Shown: one piece after another, positions 63,176-64,000 of the stretch
Numbering within the stretch: position 1 is the first letter of the stretch
How the letters are laid out: each line of letters begins with the position of its first letter
Source: Ooceraea biroi
Lineage: Eukaryota > Arthropoda > Insecta > Hymenoptera > Formicidae
Assembly (NCBI RefSeq): GCF_003672135.1
Contig: NC_039507.1
Coordinates: 5,099,624-5,163,623, forward strand
Direction of reading: 5' to 3'
DNA length: 64,000 nucleotides
Notes under the pieces: generated by a model
Database searches by the model: none
The model's input: the letters and a program-made list of their open reading frames with translations, nothing else
What the model was told of the DNA's origin: nothing
Made by a program: the position numbers and the translations under genes

Positions 63176-63292
63176 ATGGTGTAAGCGACAAGTTTACCGA
63201 TGGTCACCAATAATGTAACCATCAAAGTAGCGAATGTGTTATAAATAAACTATACAGCGTCAATAAAGGAATACTTTAATGTTATTTTGCAG

Positions 63293-63350
63293 AAGCGAGA
63301 CCTTCGGAGCAGGATATCGACAGTGAATTCCTGAAAGCGTTACAAGCAAC
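63293..63350 (+). pseudogene. KIFBP-like N-terminal exon, copy C, truncated
   Basis: After the same ATTTTGCAG acceptor as in copies A and B, the plus strand codes ARPSEQDIDSEFLKALQAT. The sequence differs from copies A and B after ARPS, so this is a distinct paralogue. At 63351 the frame runs into a probable LTR element, which ends the exon. Confidence 0.45.
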
Positions 63351-64000
63351 TGTTACGTCCCGACAAGTCTCCTTTTTCTTCCGGATTCCTTTTTTTCATT
63401 TAACCGTCATATGCCGATGTCATTGCCTTCAGACAAACTTTCTCTTTTATGATCCATCCCAAAATTCCTTTCCTAACAATCTCTCAAAGGACCAAGGTTG
63501 CACGCTTAGTCATCTTCCCCGACATAGCGCCTAACTTACACTTACTTAGACTTACACACGAGATATATTTTTATAGCATTTTAATTATAAGTAGATATTA
63601 AGCAGGTCGCGCGTCCTGGAGGCGAAGCGTGGCCATATCTCTTGAATTGTTTTCTCATATATCGATATAGTCACTCTCCAAAGCTCGGTTTAAAACGATA
63701 TGTCTATTGCATAATGTTAACGCACAGATTAACGATACCAATATTTGTATTCCCGTTGTTTAAAAACAAGATAAAATCATATATAAAATACCATAAGTAT
63801 ATATACGTATAAGAATCGTTAGAACTTTCGCGAAGATTCTGTAGGCCAAGAGCGGGGATTTGCGCGGGATCCTCCCTCTCTGTCCATGCCTGTTGCAGCC
63901 GTTTTCGAGATCTCCCATTGGCTAAAGGAAAATTCTGTTGGTTACGATTTTGGTATAAAAGGAACCAACCAAGGTTCCTGGCTCTCTTTTCTTTTCTTCT
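63351..64000 (+). mobile_element. Probable LTR retrotransposon 5' LTR, cut by the window edge
   Basis: The sequence changes abruptly at 63351 to TGTTACGTCCCGAC, a start common in insect Gypsy-type LTRs (5'-TG). A TATA box in GGTATAAAAGG lies near 63952, about 600 bp in, followed by a pyrimidine-rich stretch as at the start of an R region. GCAAC just left of the boundary may be one target duplication. The other end and any gag/pol are outside the window, so this is an inference. Confidence 0.5.

Larger units (their letters stand above)
61264..63308. repeat. KIFBP-unit flank, right arm of the long inverted repeat
   Basis: Reverse complement of 52950-54898. Near identity runs from 61264 to 63074, beyond which a 101-bp MITE interrupts; similarity then drops noticeably to 63308. 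Its inner edge (TAAATTTATTTACCCAGATA) lies ~380 bp upstream of the ATP6AP1 start codon. Frames inside are mirror copies of those in the left arm and are noncoding. Confidence 0.85.

Noticed and set aside
1..64000. tRNA, rRNA, CRISPR or prokaryotic system
   Set aside because: No cloverleaf with B-box, no rRNA blocks, no spaced direct repeats seen; exon-intron structure is animal throughout.

Overview
The window is nuclear DNA of an animal, almost certainly an insect and most likely a hymenopteran such as an ant. The genes have short GT-AG introns in A+T-rich DNA, and they are ordinary metazoan housekeeping or cilium genes separated by transposon-rich spacers. No rRNA, tRNA, CRISPR array, operon or bacterial-type gene was found. 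Gene models were rebuilt by eye from splice sites, reading phase and remembered family sequences; no search was run.

Layout. 1-1907 (+): most of golgin-84. 6347-7604 (-): a two-exon gene I do not recognise. 8.2-9.5 kb: a GC-rich spacer with eight CACGTG E-boxes. 15.1-19.7 kb: a 1.94-kb foldback element next to broken copies of a KIF-binding-protein-like (KIFBP) gene. 20490-21897 (+): Cyclin C. 24656-29288 (-): a BOD1/BOD1L (Shg1-domain) protein, arranged head to head with 31669-46332 (+), a mitochondrial-type glycerol-3-phosphate acyltransferase (GPAT1) with an 8.5-kb first intron. 47012-50000 (-): tektin-3. 50.5-54.9 kb: a second decayed KIFBP-like copy, a 577-bp spacerless palindrome and repeat flank. 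55363-58339 (+): heparanase, convergent with 59205-60881 (-), V-ATPase accessory subunit S1 (ATP6AP1). 61264-63350: an inverted, almost identical copy of the 53-54.9 kb repeat. 63351-64000: the start of a probable LTR retrotransposon.

Connections. Heparanase and ATP6AP1 both serve the lysosomal or secretory acid compartment. Each carries a CLEAR-type (TFEB/Mitf) E-box: a perfect one in heparanase intron 1 and a one-mismatch one just upstream of ATP6AP1. The pair lies inside a 6.4-kb loop bounded by long, nearly identical inverted repeats, so it could flip by recombination. Those repeats are the 5' flanks of the KIFBP-like copies. The same flank recurs at 17.1-19.7 kb and 50.5 kb, which suggests a dispersed or tandem amplification of a KIFBP-like unit, later broken by stops, inverted duplications, a SINE, a MITE and an LTR element. 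This KIFBP-palindrome complex is the most unusual structure in the window. A shorter perfect palindrome within it needs to be separated from an amplification or assembly artefact.
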